Positions 44,182 through 53,605 of a stretch of 64,000 bases of DNA are shown here, piece after piece; the stretch's first letter is position 1; each line of letters opens with the position of its first letter. The stretch comes from Roseobacter denitrificans OCh 114 (GTDB lineage Bacteria; Pseudomonadota; Alphaproteobacteria; Rhodobacterales; Rhodobacteraceae): the NCBI RefSeq assembly GCF_000014045.1, contig NC_008387.1:1-64000 (forward strand), in the 5' to 3' direction. Both the position numbers and the translations under genes were made by a program. Under the pieces are notes generated by a model. That model did no database searches and had not been told where the DNA came from. It was given only the letters and a program-made list of their open reading frames with translations.

Positions 44182-44426
44182 GGGGGCGCTCCTTGCTCAA
44201 TACTATCAACTGCTTTTCAGGTTTCAAAGCCCGGTTCAAGACGTTAGCCGGGTGGCCGTCCGGGACCTCCAAAACAATTAACCCGGTTTTAGAGGGTCAT
44301 TCGTTAAAGAGTTCCCATCAACATCATATTTTCGTCAGGCGGGGTATGATACTATGGAAATGAGCGCAAAAACCTGCCATTGCGGTGCCATTAAGTGCCA
44401 GTAGTTGGGTGTGTGGGAGTATTTTT

Positions 44427-46031
44427 ATGTCGGCTTCTGATTTTCAGACCTCGGTGCGGGGTGGTTTTGCGGCGTTCCTGAATTGGGGAGTGTTCTGGCT
44501 GATCGTGGCCGTGATCGGCGCCGGTATCTTTTTCGCCGACGGGATCGACGCCCTGCTGGAGGCCTGGCAACTGCCCGAATACAGCCACGGGCCCCTGATC
44601 CCGGTGCTGTCGGCATTTCTGTTTCTCAAACAGTTGAAAGACTACCCGATCAACCCGGATGTCTATCGCAACCGCTGGCCCGGTGTGGCGCTGGTGACGC
44701 TGTCGCTGGTGATGGCCGCCCTGGGGATCATGGCCGGTATCGGGGATATCGTGGCCTATGCGCTGATCCTCTGGGTCGGCGGCGTGCTGCTGATCAGTTG
44801 GGGTTGGGACACGGGCAAGCATTTCTGGCCCGGGGTCGTGCATCTGGTCTATATGCTGCCGCTGCCCGGTGTGATCTATTATAAAACAACAACTTACCTG
44901 CAGTTTGTTTCCTCCGAACTGGGCGTATGGATGCTGCGTCTGTTTGACGTGCCGGTGTTTCTGGACGGCAATATCATCGATCTGGGCATCATGAAGTTGC
45001 ATGTGGCCGAGGCCTGCTCGGGGCTGCGCTACATGTTCCCGATCATGAGTTTTTCCTACATCTTCGCCACGCTCTATAAAGGGCCTGCATGGCACAAGGT
45101 CTTTTTGCTGCTGGCCGCCGTACCGATCGCGATTTTCATGAATTCGGTGCGCATCGCCGTGGCAGGTGTCATCGTGCAGTATTACGGGGTCGAATGGCTG
45201 GACGGCTTTACCCATTTCTTTGAGGGCTGGGTGATCTTTCTGGCCTGTATCTTTATTCTCTTCGGGCTGGCCTGGCTGATGCTGTTTCTGCATCCCGACC
45301 GCCCGACGTTGGTCGATGCGCTTGATCTGGATACCTCCGGTCTGGGCACACAGCTGGGGCGCCTTCAGTACATTCAGCCTTCCAAAGCGCTGGTGTCCGT
45401 CTCTGCGCTGATGCTGGCCGGTGTGCTGGCCTTGCAGGCGGTGCCGGATCGCGGCAGCCTCGCACCCGAGCGCGACAGCTTTGCGCTTTTCCCCCGCACC
45501 TTGGGCGAATGGCGCCAACAAGGCCCGCGCCAGATGTTGTCACAGAGCGTTGCAAGCACCCTGGGGGCAGATGATTACCACCAGATCACGCTGCTCAAAG
45601 ACGATGATCCGCATAGCGTCGGTCTCTTCATGGCGTGGTACGATGACCAGAGCAAAGGCGGTGTGCACAGCCCCGAGATATGCCTGCCCGGCGCAGGCTG
45701 GGAAATCGCCTGGCTTGAGCGGAGCGATATCACCGAAGTCATGGGCACCGATGTGCCCTTCAAGATCAACCGCGCCATCATCCAGAAGGGTGAAACGCGC
45801 ATGATGGTCTATTACTGGTTCCAGCAGAAAGAACGCCGCATCGCGTGGGATTTCGCCGCGAAATTCTGGCTGATGATGGATGGGATCACAACGGGCCGCA
45901 CCGATGGCGCACTCATCCGCCTAACCACCCTGATGGACCCACGCGAAGACGACGCAGTGGCCGAAGCACGCCTGCGCGAGGTGCTGCAGGAGATACAAGA
46001 TCCACTCAAACGGTTCATCCCCGAGGGCTGA
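44427..46031 (+). CDS. xrtD: VPLPA-CTERM-specific exosortase fused to an EpsI-like domain (XrtD type)
   Basis: This is the membrane transpeptidase that recognises VPLPA-CTERM signals. It has about eight hydrophobic segments in residues 1-300 with the exosortase active site: Cys197 in AEACSGLRYMF, Arg242 in NSVRIAVAG and His263 in GFTHFFEGW. Residues about 335-534 are an EpsI-type domain, with FPRTLGEW, VHSPEICLPGAGWEI and MVYYWFQQKERRIAWDFAAK. Length is 534 aa; single-domain exosortases are about half as long. The ATG at 44427 follows GGGAG at eight bases, and an upstream in-frame ATG is less likely. The three VPLPA-CTERM proteins lie within 7 kb. Cleavage/transpeptidation follows from family knowledge, and the anchor is unknown. 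Confidence 0.9.
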   Translation: MSASDFQTSVRGGFAAFLNWGVFWLIVAVIGAGIFFADGIDALLEAWQLPEYSHGPLIPVLSAFLFLKQLKDYPINPDVYRNRWPGVALVTLSLVMAALGIMAGIGDIVAYALILWVGGVLLISWGWDTGKHFWPGVVHLVYMLPLPGVIYYKTTTYLQFVSSELGVWMLRLFDVPVFLDGNIIDLGIMKLHVAEACSGLRYMFPIMSFSYIFATLYKGPAWHKVFLLLAAVPIAIFMNSVRIAVAGVIVQYYGVEWLDGFTHFFEGWVIFLACIFILFGLAWLMLFLHPDRPTLVDALDLDTSGLGTQLGRLQYIQPSKALVSVSALMLAGVLALQAVPDRGSLAPERDSFALFPRTLGEWRQQGPRQMLSQSVASTLGADDYHQITLLKDDDPHSVGLFMAWYDDQSKGGVHSPEICLPGAGWEIAWLERSDITEVMGTDVPFKINRAIIQKGETRMMVYYWFQQKERRIAWDFAAKFWLMMDGITTGRTDGALIRLTTLMDPREDDAVAEARLREVLQEIQDPLKRFIPEG

Positions 46032-46729
46032 TTGTGACGCCAGGGCAGGCAGTATTCAAGCCGCTGCGGGATTTTAGCAAGCGGGAAGCAATTTACGCCG
46101 ACTAGATATCGCTCAGTCAGAAAAGATTAGACATGGTACGGCTCGTTTTTCCGGCCGTGAATCACGTCAAGAACCCGGAAATCAATGTATTCTGACCCTC
46201 AAACCTTTCGACTAAAACGCCATGCGAAAAACCTCGATCACGTAACGCTGTCTGAAATTCAGGATTTCAACGCGTTACGTGACACATGATGTTTTGGGTA
46301 TTTCGTCAGACGCTCTAAAGGCTATCATCACTTTGGCACTGCCTCTCCCTTTGGCCACATGCAAACAAGGGTGAAATTTGTCTCAAGTCAAACTCATAAA
46401 GCTGCGGAAGCGGGTTGGGGGTGCGCAATGTACACCCCCATCCCACTCACTATCTGAAAATGAAGCATGCGAAAATAAATCCTTCCTGCGAAGGTGTTAC
46501 CGTGACAATGAACTCAATCATGATAATGACGCTCGAAGAATCCTGTGTGAAACCATGACCACTTTCGAGACTGCTTCTTGAACATTCGCCCGCATGATCA
46601 ACGGTAAAAATTCAATGTCTTTTGTCTGGAAAGCAGAAAGGAGAGCTCATATTAGCAAAGGCCTTCTTAAGAGGGTCTGTAGTATTCTCATGCCTGTGGC
46701 AATCACGACATGGATGGCAAGCGACGTAA
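46032..46729. other. Low-GC region without a clear gene
   Basis: About 700 bases between the exosortase and acyltransferase genes are visibly richer in A/T than the neighbours. A possible 67-codon frame at 46378-46581 has only a TTG start and no ribosome binding site; I do not accept it. No IS ends or tRNA were found. It may be a remnant of an inserted element. Confidence 0.4.
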
Positions 46730-47722
46730 ATGCAGCATAGGTTGGATTGGATCGATATCGCGAAAGGTATTGGTATTATACTCGTGGTCCTGGGGCACGC
46801 AGGCAGGGGCCTATCCAGCGCAGGCCTGCCGGACGCGGATGAGTTTCTCAAACTTCTGGATGAGGCCATCTATGCATTTCATATGCCAATGTTTTTCCTT
46901 CTCTCCGGTGTCACTTTCGGAATGCGTCCACCGGCCACGGTTCATCCATCCCTGACCCTGCGAACATGGCGGCTCTTTTATGCTCTCGTGATCTGGACTT
47001 ACGCTTTTCTGGCGCTTCGAGCGTTGGCCGGGGACGATGCAAATACTCCTGGCGCATGGGGTGACCTTGCCCAAGCACCTCTGCCACCCTTTGCGCATTT
47101 CTGGTTTCTATGGGCGTTATTGGTGAACACGGTTGTATTTGCGGTCTTACGGCTAGCCCTGCGTCCTGTCCTGCACGACCTCTCTTTCTGGCTCTCAGCC
47201 TTAGCTTTGGCCATCGCCCTGAATTTTATAATCACCCTACCACAACAACTTACCCCCTGGTTCGCACCGGCACTGGATTATAGCCTGATCTTTGCGGTAG
47301 GCGGGCTGATCGGGGCTTCCTCTCTCATACGTGCAACGCCAAACTTGGCTGTTGCTATGTTGGGCAGCACATTCTTCGTAGCAGGTCTTTGGCTATGTGT
47401 TTCCTTCGACCTGCCGATCAGCCGTATCATCAGTGGGTTGGGTCTCACACTCTGCTTGATTTTGCCACTGATGACTTTATCCACTTATTACGGGAAGTCA
47501 GGCTGGGCGCAGGCGATTGCATTTCTTGGAATGATATCTTTGGCAATATACGTCATGCATACGATGTTTAGTGCAGGCCTGCGCATATTACTCCTGAATG
47601 CCGGGATTCATGATCTGAGTGTGCACCTCATTCTTGGGCTCGCTATTGGTATCCTCGGGCCTCTCCTGGCTTATCTGGCCGCACGCAGGCTAAAGCTATT
47701 GCACATAGCCGGACTGGCGTAA
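46730..47722 (+). CDS. Acyltransferase family 3 membrane protein (sugar O-acetyltransferase)
   Basis: This membrane enzyme probably O-acetylates a sugar of the polysaccharide. The N-terminus reads DIAKGIGIILVVLGHAG, with the conserved His of the acyltransferase-3 group, and HMPMFFLLSGVTFGM follows near residue 53-67. About ten hydrophobic helices fill 330 aa. It resembles fucose 4-O-acetylase-like and OafA-like proteins. The gene and its upstream region have lower GC than neighbours, which hints at separate acquisition. The start ATG 46730 gives the family's typical first residues; the ribosome binding site is weak. The acceptor sugar is unknown. The esterase at 1298 could act on acetylated sugars. 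Confidence 0.82.
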   Translation: MQHRLDWIDIAKGIGIILVVLGHAGRGLSSAGLPDADEFLKLLDEAIYAFHMPMFFLLSGVTFGMRPPATVHPSLTLRTWRLFYALVIWTYAFLALRALAGDDANTPGAWGDLAQAPLPPFAHFWFLWALLVNTVVFAVLRLALRPVLHDLSFWLSALALAIALNFIITLPQQLTPWFAPALDYSLIFAVGGLIGASSLIRATPNLAVAMLGSTFFVAGLWLCVSFDLPISRIISGLGLTLCLILPLMTLSTYYGKSGWAQAIAFLGMISLAIYVMHTMFSAGLRILLLNAGIHDLSVHLILGLAIGILGPLLAYLAARRLKLLHIAGLA

Positions 47723-47873
47723 GCTCTTTCACTTTGCTGTTTTCGTATCCTCCATATGAAATGAAGGTGTCTTTTCAGCAGTCGCACAACGGGATTGGCA
47801 GTGCGGAACTCCCCCATCACAAGACGAAACAATAATGCAAAATTGATCAGGGCGGCCAAGGTGGTCAGGCGTA

Positions 47874-48668
47874 TTACTGCTTTGCCCTAAGCGCCCGCAG
47901 CGTCAATCCCGGCATCGCGAGGATGCAAGCGCCGTAGCGCGCGGCGAGGCGGCGGGGGTTGGACAGCATGCGCCAGATCCATTCCCCTGCAATTGCGCGC
48001 AGCCATTTCGGTGCCCGTTTTTGCGCGCCTGAGATAAAATCAAGCCCGGCGCCGATGGAGAGAAACCCGGCCTGCGGCAGCGTTTCCTGCGCGCGCGCAG
48101 CAAAGCGTTCCTGTTTCGGCGCGCCAAGCGCCAGAAACACCAGCCCTGCGCCACTTTCACCAATCGCCCTGATCGCCTCATCCGCGCCCGGCCCGTCAGG
48201 GTCAAACCCCATGGGCGGGGCCAGCCGCAACACGACGCGCAGACCCGGATGTTTTGCCTCCAGCGCCTCGGCAGCCTCGCTCAGGGACGCATCAGTTGCC
48301 CCGAAAAGTGCCACTTTAGTGCCTGTTTCCGCAGCCAGAGCCGCCACAGGCTCGATCAGTTCAGACCCCGGGATCAGCGCCACATCACGCTGCCCGGCAA
48401 GCCGACAGAGCCACACGATCGGATTCCCATCAGCGGTCACATGGGTGTGGCGCGCATAGGCCGCCTGAAACAGCGGATCGCGCCCCAGCTTGACCACGTG
48501 ATCAAGGTTCAGCGTCGCCACGGAAAACCCCGCCTGCGTTTCAAACCGCGCGCGCAAATCCTCCAGCAGGCCCGCCCGCTCCGGCACTGTCACCACGACA
48601 GGCGCTTTATCCGTGCTCCAGTTCATCATCACATCACCGATAGGGCGTTTTTCTTTCCAAACCGTCAA
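47874..48668 (-). CDS. WecG/TagA/CpsF-family glycosyltransferase
   Basis: This is an inverting GT26-type transferase working at the membrane surface, like the N-acetylmannosaminyl transferases WecG and TagA. It shows ATLNLDHVVKLGRDPLFQAAY near residue 50, HVTADGNPIVWLCRL near 77-90 (catalytic-type Asp) and LGAPKQERFA near 185, then IGAGLDFISGAQKRAPKWL near residue 205. Length is 264 aa. It follows galE on the same strand with a nine-base gap, so both are likely co-transcribed. Donor and acceptor cannot be read from sequence. Confidence 0.85.
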   Translation of the reverse strand: MTVWKEKRPIGDVMMNWSTDKAPVVVTVPERAGLLEDLRARFETQAGFSVATLNLDHVVKLGRDPLFQAAYARHTHVTADGNPIVWLCRLAGQRDVALIPGSELIEPVAALAAETGTKVALFGATDASLSEAAEALEAKHPGLRVVLRLAPPMGFDPDGPGADEAIRAIGESGAGLVFLALGAPKQERFAARAQETLPQAGFLSIGAGLDFISGAQKRAPKWLRAIAGEWIWRMLSNPRRLAARYGACILAMPGLTLRALRAKQ

Positions 48669-48677
48669 GGTCAGCCG

Positions 48678-49662
48678 TCAGCCGCGATACCCGTTTGGAT
48701 GCGCCCTGTGCCAGGCCCAGGCGGTGGCGATATTGGCTTCTATATCGCTGTATTCCGGCACCCAGCCCAGTTTGGTGCGCAGCTTGGTGGCATCCGCTAC
48801 CAGCTTGGGCGGATCGCCGGGGCGGCGGGCGGCCATCTCGCGCGGGATGCTCTGGCCCGTGACACGTTTCACAGGCCTCGATGATCTGCATGACCGATTG
48901 CCCGTTGCCGGTGCCGATGTTGAAGATCTCATCGGTGCCCACTTCGGTGGCCTCAATCGCCAGCAGATGCGCCGAGGCCAGATCGCGGGTGTGCACATAA
49001 TCGCGGATACAAGTACCGTCAGGGGTCGGATAGTCATCGCCAAAAACCATGATCTTGTCGCGCTGCCCCAAAGGCACCTGCAAGACCAGCGGAATAAGGT
49101 GGCTTTCAGGGGTATGATCCTCGCCATGCCGCCCGTCCGCATCCGCCCCGCTCGCGTTGAAATAGCGCAGCAGGGTGAAGCCCATGCCGTAAGCATGGGC
49201 GAAATCGCGGATCATCCATTCCACCGCCAGCTTGGTGCGGGCGTAAGGTGAAAACGGGTCAAGCGGCGTGGCCTCGGACATGGTATCCGCCTCGGCCATG
49301 CCGTAGGTCGCACAGGTCGAGGAAAACAGCAGCCGGTTCACCCCCGCCGCGCGCATCGCGTTCAGCAGGCTCAGCGTGCCACTGACGTTGTTGCGGTAGT
49401 AGTATTCGGGGTTTTCGACACTTTCGCCCACATAGGTCGCGGCGGCGAAATGCATCACCGCATCGGCACCAAAATCCTTCAGCGTCTGGGTCAGCAGGGC
49501 GGTATCAGCGATGTCGCCCCGCACCAACGGGTGGCCATCCACAGCGCGGCGATGGCCCATGACCAGACTGTCATAAACCATGACATCATGGCCCTGCTCC
49601 GCCACATAGCGCAGACAAGCACTGCCCACATAGCCCGCCCCGCCAGTAATCAGAATTCTCAT
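48678..49662 (-). CDS. galE: UDP-glucose 4-epimerase, frame broken near the C-terminus
   Basis: This enzyme interconverts UDP-glucose and UDP-galactose. ATG 49662 follows GAGGAAC. Features: TGGAGYVGSAC at 6-16, HFAAATYVGESVENP near 75, SSTCATYG near residue 118 and the catalytic YARTKLAVEW near residue 143. After CNIGTGNG-type sequence near residue 255 (FNIGTGNGQSVMQIIEACE) the frame is lost. One extra T in the run 48867-48869 shifts it. With that base removed it continues as RVTGQSIPREMAARRPGDPPKLVADATKL to a stop at 48678, a normal 327-aa GalE. As read, the protein keeps the Rossmann core but has an unrelated tail to 48634. I favour a sequence error. Confidence 0.85.
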
Positions 49663-49942
49663 ATACGTTCCTCGTTCGCCGTGCCGGTCTCAATCGCGGA
49701 CTGCATGTCACAGGACGCACAGAGAATGAAGCCCGCGTGCAGCCTACCTCGTCGTTCCACCGGACCTATGGGCAATATTACGCCATCCTGTCATGGAAGC
49801 TGCCCGCATGATACGCATGTGCCGCACAAGACAGTGGCGGACCAACGGTGGAATTTTCACGGCCAATAGCTGTATTGGCTTTATATTTTCTTTCCCAATT
49901 GTATGTATGAACGTCTGTGCACATCCAGCGCGATTGAGGACT
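49663..49942. other. Divergent region between galE and the sulfotransferase gene
   Basis: About 280 bases with no gene. A promoter for each direction is expected. The segment 49850-49920 is AT-rich. The longer in-frame extension of the sulfotransferase gene through here is not supported by a ribosome binding site. Confidence 0.35.
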
Positions 49943-50867
49943 ATGAAACCAGAACCACAAATCCTTGTTCATGTTGGCTTGCACAAATGCGGCAGCACAT
50001 GGCTGCAAAAGGAAATCTTTTGCCGGCCCGATTATGGTTTCACAGCGCCCTGGGGGGCGATGTCGCATAGGGCGGTGACTGAGTTCGTGGCACTTGACCC
50101 GCTGTGTTTCGATCCCGCCATCACCCGCGCGAAATTCGACGATGCCTTGCGCGATGGCCCCGCAGATGCACCCGTCGCAGTGATCAGTCACGAAGCCCTC
50201 TCCTCCCGCCCGCATCACGGGATGTATTATGCGCCCGGCGTCGCAGACCGGCTCCACCAGACCTTCCCACAGGCGAAGGTTCTGCTGATTTTCCGTGAAC
50301 AGGCATCAATCATCTATTCGCTCTATGGCGAACATATCCGCAATGGCGGGCGGCACAGTTTCGCGCAATTCATCGGCACGGGGAATGAGCCGCCGGGCTG
50401 GACCGCATTATGCCGCCTGTCGTTTTTCGAATACGACCGTTTGTTGCAGATGTACCAGGATGTTTTTGGCGCAGAGCATGTTCTGCGCCCTGCCGCTTGA
50501 ATTGCTCAAGGCTGATCCGGATGCATTTACGGGACGGATTTTCAGGTTTCTCAACCTGCCGGTGCAGCACCCTGATACCGCGCAGAAATCCAATACCGGA
50601 TGGGGCGCCCTGACGGTGGAGGGGTACCGCCTGACCAATGGGGTGATCCGCAGCAACCCTCTGGGCCGTCCGGACCCTTGGGCGTTTCGGGCCCGGGCTG
50701 CATTGACCCGGCGTGTGGACAGGATCGTACCGCGCCGGCTACATCGCGCATCAGAGCAACACAAGCGCGAGACGCTGAAAGCCCGGATCGGCGATACCTT
50801 TGCGCAAAGCAACGCCCGATTAGCACAGATGGTGGATATCAACCTCAAGGCGCTTGGCTACGGTTAG
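49943..50867 (+). pseudogene. Second sulfotransferase gene, split by a +1 frameshift
   Basis: ATG 49943 is preceded by TGAGGA. The N-terminus has ILVHVGLHKCGSTWLQKE with the PAPS 5'-phosphosulfate loop (GLHKCGSTW, near residue 12-20). LLIFREQASIIYSLYGEHI near residue 115 carries the 3'-phosphate segment. The frame ends at 50500 (HVLRPAA). One extra C in the run 50488-50490 separates it from the continuation (LPLELLKADPDAFTGRIFRFLNLP) that runs to 50867. The joined product would have about 307 aa, normal for bacterial sulfotransferases. Together with the gene at 10606 and the PAPS synthase it suggests polymer sulfation. The frameshift may be an error; if real, this copy is inactive. Confidence 0.75.
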
Positions 50868-50949
50868 GTAGATACGGCAAGGGGCAAAAGCCCATGACCG
50901 CTTCGCACCATTGTGAGAAAACGCAAAGGAACGGCATATCAAAACCGCA

Positions 50950-51939
50950 TTGATCACAGGCTCTGCCGGGTTTGTCGGCTATTTCACCGCCCATGCGCTG
51001 TTGCGGCAGGGCTGGCGGGTGATCGGGTTGGATGCGCTGAGCGATTATTATGACGTCACGCTCAAGGCCCGCCGACATGCGATGCTGGAAGAGATGCCCG
51101 GCTTCACCCCCGTCATCGGTCGCCTTGAGACACCGGGGCTGTTGCAACAACTCTTTGCGGCGCATGAACCCCGGCTTGTCATCCATCTCGCAGCCCAAGC
51201 CGGCGTGCGCTATTCGATCGACAATCCCGCATCCTATGTGCAGGCAAACCTTGTGGGCACCGCGGAATTGCTGGAGGCGGTGCGCGCGCATCCCCCCGCC
51301 CATACGCTGCTGGCCTCGACCTCCTCGGTCTACGGCGCCAATACCGAAATGCCCTATACAGAGACACATAAGGCCGACACACAGATGTCGTTCTATGCCG
51401 CCACCAAGAAGGCAACCGAGGCGATGGCACACTCCTATGCGCATCTTTACGCACTGCCGATCACCATGTTCCGGTTCTTTACCGTCTACGGTCCCTGGGG
51501 GCGTCCCGACATGGCGCATTTCAAATTCACCAAGGCAATCCTGAACGGTGATCCCATCGAGGTTTACAACCACGGCAACCAGCAGCGGGACTTTACCTAT
51601 ATCGACGATCTGGTGGCGGGGATCATAGCACTTGCCGATGCCATCCCGGACCCGAAGGCTCCGGTGCCGGGCGACAGCCTCTCTCCGGTCGCCCCCTTTC
51701 GCGTGGTCAATATCGGCAACGGCACGCCCGTCAAGCTGATGGACTACATCGCCGCGATTGAAGCCGCCTGCGGGCGCACCGCCGAAAAGATATTCCTGGA
51801 CGCCCAACCCGGCGACGTACCCGCCACCTGGGCGGACACCTCCCTGCTGGAGGCCCTCACCGGCCCCCGCCCCACCACAGATGTCCACACAGGGCTGCAA
51901 CATTTCGTCGACTGGTACCGCAGCTATTATCGCGTGTGA
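50950..51939 (+). CDS. NAD-dependent UDP-glucuronate 4-epimerase-like protein (SDR)
   Basis: This extended-SDR epimerase resembles UDP-glucuronate 4-epimerases. Seen are ITGSAGFVGYFTA at the N-terminus, HLAAQAGVRYSIDNP near residue 77, ASTSSVYGAN near 118, the catalytic YAATKKATEAMA near 147 (Tyr/Lys) and RFFTVYGPWGRPDMA near 175. Length is about 329 aa. The start is unclear. No ATG fits: TTG 50950 is the first accepted codon, but a good AAAGGA site stands eight bases before ATC 50938, which would give the usual MKTALITG-type start. Ugd at the left edge could supply UDP-glucuronate. The gene follows the sulfotransferase with an 82-base gap. Confidence 0.84.
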   Translation: MITGSAGFVGYFTAHALLRQGWRVIGLDALSDYYDVTLKARRHAMLEEMPGFTPVIGRLETPGLLQQLFAAHEPRLVIHLAAQAGVRYSIDNPASYVQANLVGTAELLEAVRAHPPAHTLLASTSSVYGANTEMPYTETHKADTQMSFYAATKKATEAMAHSYAHLYALPITMFRFFTVYGPWGRPDMAHFKFTKAILNGDPIEVYNHGNQQRDFTYIDDLVAGIIALADAIPDPKAPVPGDSLSPVAPFRVVNIGNGTPVKLMDYIAAIEAACGRTAEKIFLDAQPGDVPATWADTSLLEALTGPRPTTDVHTGLQHFVDWYRSYYRV

Positions 51940-52411
51940 GGGTGCCGCTCAAAAAGCACAAAAGTTCTACTCTTGAATGTATCCTGCTACTGTTCCGTAG
52001 TTTCGCAAGGATTGGCGACCAAGCGGCCGAAGACTTCGGTCTGTCTATAGGTTGCAGTTCAGAACGAGCCCCGGAAACAAGGCATGCTTTTGACCGACTC
52101 TGTGTTGCCGATAAGGACGGCAGGTCGAAAGTGGCATGGTCTGCTCCTGTCGCGCAGGCGTTCCCATGCGGGCTTTGTCAAAGTGACTTGGCCACAAAGC
52201 AGCGCCGTTGCGCGCAGGCCTTCGAGTAAAAGGCCAGCTCAATCTTTGATCCATCCCAGAGAATGGCGTGCCCCATCGACTGGCCCAGTTTGACTGTCAG
52301 CACGGTGCTCACTTCTGGCTCAAACTTTGACTCAATTTAAATCAGATCGTGGCTAATTCAGCCGTGGTGGTGGGTGTGAATTCTAAATGGCTTTCAGGAG
52401 CAAGACACCGC
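51940..52411. other. Intergenic region with no clear gene
   Basis: The 472 bases hold short open frames on both strands (for example 51936-52229 and 52045-52254) with no ribosome binding site or recognised family. The minus-strand reading near 52090-52300 hints at a decayed protein gene, perhaps a transposase remnant, but I cannot name it. The ribosome binding site of the next gene is AGGAG at 52396-52400. Confidence 0.35.
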
Positions 52412-53578
52412 ATGATGCACCATCAGATGAACATAACCGCCGGGCGCCATGTTTTGTCCCGTGGCACCGGCCGCCCTGCCCGCGCGTTTCTGGGTCGCCG
52501 TTTTTCGGGCAAGCAAAACCGCCGTGCTCTTGTCTACTACAACCCCAGCCGGATCAGTTGGTCACAGATATATCCTTTTGTATTTTACGGCGCGGAACTG
52601 TCGCGTCAGTATGATGTGGAGTTTCGCTTTGTCCCCATTGATGCCCTGTTGGAAGGACGCGAAGCCAATCCCCATGACGCCGACATCGTGCTGGTGCAGC
52701 CCTGGTTCACGACGCCGTTGGATGTGTTGGACCAGGCGCTTGATCGTCTTGCCAACGCCCGACCAGAAACACAGATTTCTTTCCTGGATTCATATGCCCA
52801 TAACGACCTGCGGCTGGCGCGCACGGTTGATCCCTATATCACCTATTACCTCAAAAAGTCCCTGTTCAAGGACAAAAGCCTGTATTTCAAGACGTTTGAG
52901 GGCGACACCAATCTGGTGGATTATTACGGGAAGCTATATGGGCTGAAACACGACCCGGTGAACTGGAACGTACCCGAAACGATCCTGTCAAAACTGCGTC
53001 TGTCGCCAAATTTCCTGACATCGCCACACTTTATCGATGCCCTGTCCCGCAAGGAGCCGCCAAATCGGGCCGGGCGCAAGCTTGATGTCTCGGCGCGGTT
53101 GGGAGGGCAGAACGCACATGGCAGCTATGCCGCCATGAGACGCCACGCGAGCCGCCTCGTCTCGAAGATCGACAGGATCAGCCACTCCCCCCAGGATACA
53201 ATCTCTTTCAAGGCCTATATGCAGGAAATGAGGGCGGCGCGTCTCTGCTTCAGCCCCTTCGGCTTTGGGGAGCTGTGCTGGCGCGACATCGAGGCGATGA
53301 TCAGCGGCACGGTGATGATCAAGCCTGATATGAGCCATCTGGAGACCCTGCCCAATCTCTACGAACCGGGCGTGACCTACCTGCCGGAGCGGTGGGATTT
53401 TGAAACCCTTGAGGAGGTCATTCACACGGGCCTCGACGATGAACCGCGCTGCGAAGCCATTGCCGCGACTGCCTATGATCGTATGTCCAGCTACATCCGG
53501 AACGCGCGGTTCGTTACGGACATGCAGTTCCTCTTTGCCGAACACTCACAGTCGGATGCGTATTTACGGGCGGCGTGA
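52412..53578 (+). CDS. Putative glycosyltransferase, exostosin/GT-B-like (paralogue 1)
   Basis: I recognise a likely transferase but not a named family. The 388-residue product has RISWSQIYPFVFYGAEL near residue 50, a VQPWFTT segment near 95, SFLDSYAHNDLRLARTVDPYI near 130, and the conserved C-terminal FCFSPFGFGELCWRDIEAM-like segment near residue 285. The latter leads into MISGTVMIKPDMSHLETLPNLYEPG, resembling the donor-binding end of GT-B/exostosin proteins. ATG 52412 has AGGAG 11 bases upstream, and its first residues align with those of the paralogue at 58832. It is soluble. The two copies are in inverted orientation around the replication module. A sugar transferase role is inferred from these motifs and the locus. 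Confidence 0.6.
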   Translation: MMHHQMNITAGRHVLSRGTGRPARAFLGRRFSGKQNRRALVYYNPSRISWSQIYPFVFYGAELSRQYDVEFRFVPIDALLEGREANPHDADIVLVQPWFTTPLDVLDQALDRLANARPETQISFLDSYAHNDLRLARTVDPYITYYLKKSLFKDKSLYFKTFEGDTNLVDYYGKLYGLKHDPVNWNVPETILSKLRLSPNFLTSPHFIDALSRKEPPNRAGRKLDVSARLGGQNAHGSYAAMRRHASRLVSKIDRISHSPQDTISFKAYMQEMRAARLCFSPFGFGELCWRDIEAMISGTVMIKPDMSHLETLPNLYEPGVTYLPERWDFETLEEVIHTGLDDEPRCEAIAATAYDRMSSYIRNARFVTDMQFLFAEHSQSDAYLRAA

Positions 53579-53581
53579 CGT

Positions 53582-53605
53582 AGCAGTTTCGCATGCGAAA
53601 CTGCT
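53582..53605. promoter_or_regulatory. 24-bp perfect palindrome, candidate parS centromere
   Basis: All 24 bases read the same on both strands; the core TTTCGCATGCGAAA lies at 53587-53600. It stands between the stop of the transferase gene and the stop of parB, overlapping the last base of the latter. A 14-base core copy lies between parA and parB. Partition systems use such palindromes as ParB binding sites, so this is the likely centromere. With no loop and no T-run it is a poor terminator. Confidence 0.65.

Noticed and set aside
44391..45521. Open frame of 376 codons on the minus strand opposite the exosortase
   Set aside because: His/Gln-rich low-complexity product, typical of antisense reading of a membrane-protein gene.
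46378..46581. Possible 67-residue gene in the low-GC gap
   Set aside because: TTG start, no ribosome binding site, no resemblance to known proteins.
50845..51903. Open frame of 352 codons on the minus strand opposite the epimerase
   Set aside because: No motifs; the plus-strand epimerase motifs are unambiguous.
52045..52254. Minus-strand frame as a transposase remnant
   Set aside because: A vague impression only; no catalytic residues, inverted repeats or target duplications could be found.
53582..53605. The 24-bp palindrome as a bidirectional terminator between convergent genes
   Set aside because: No loop or T-run, and its core recurs between parA and parB, which fits a centromere better.
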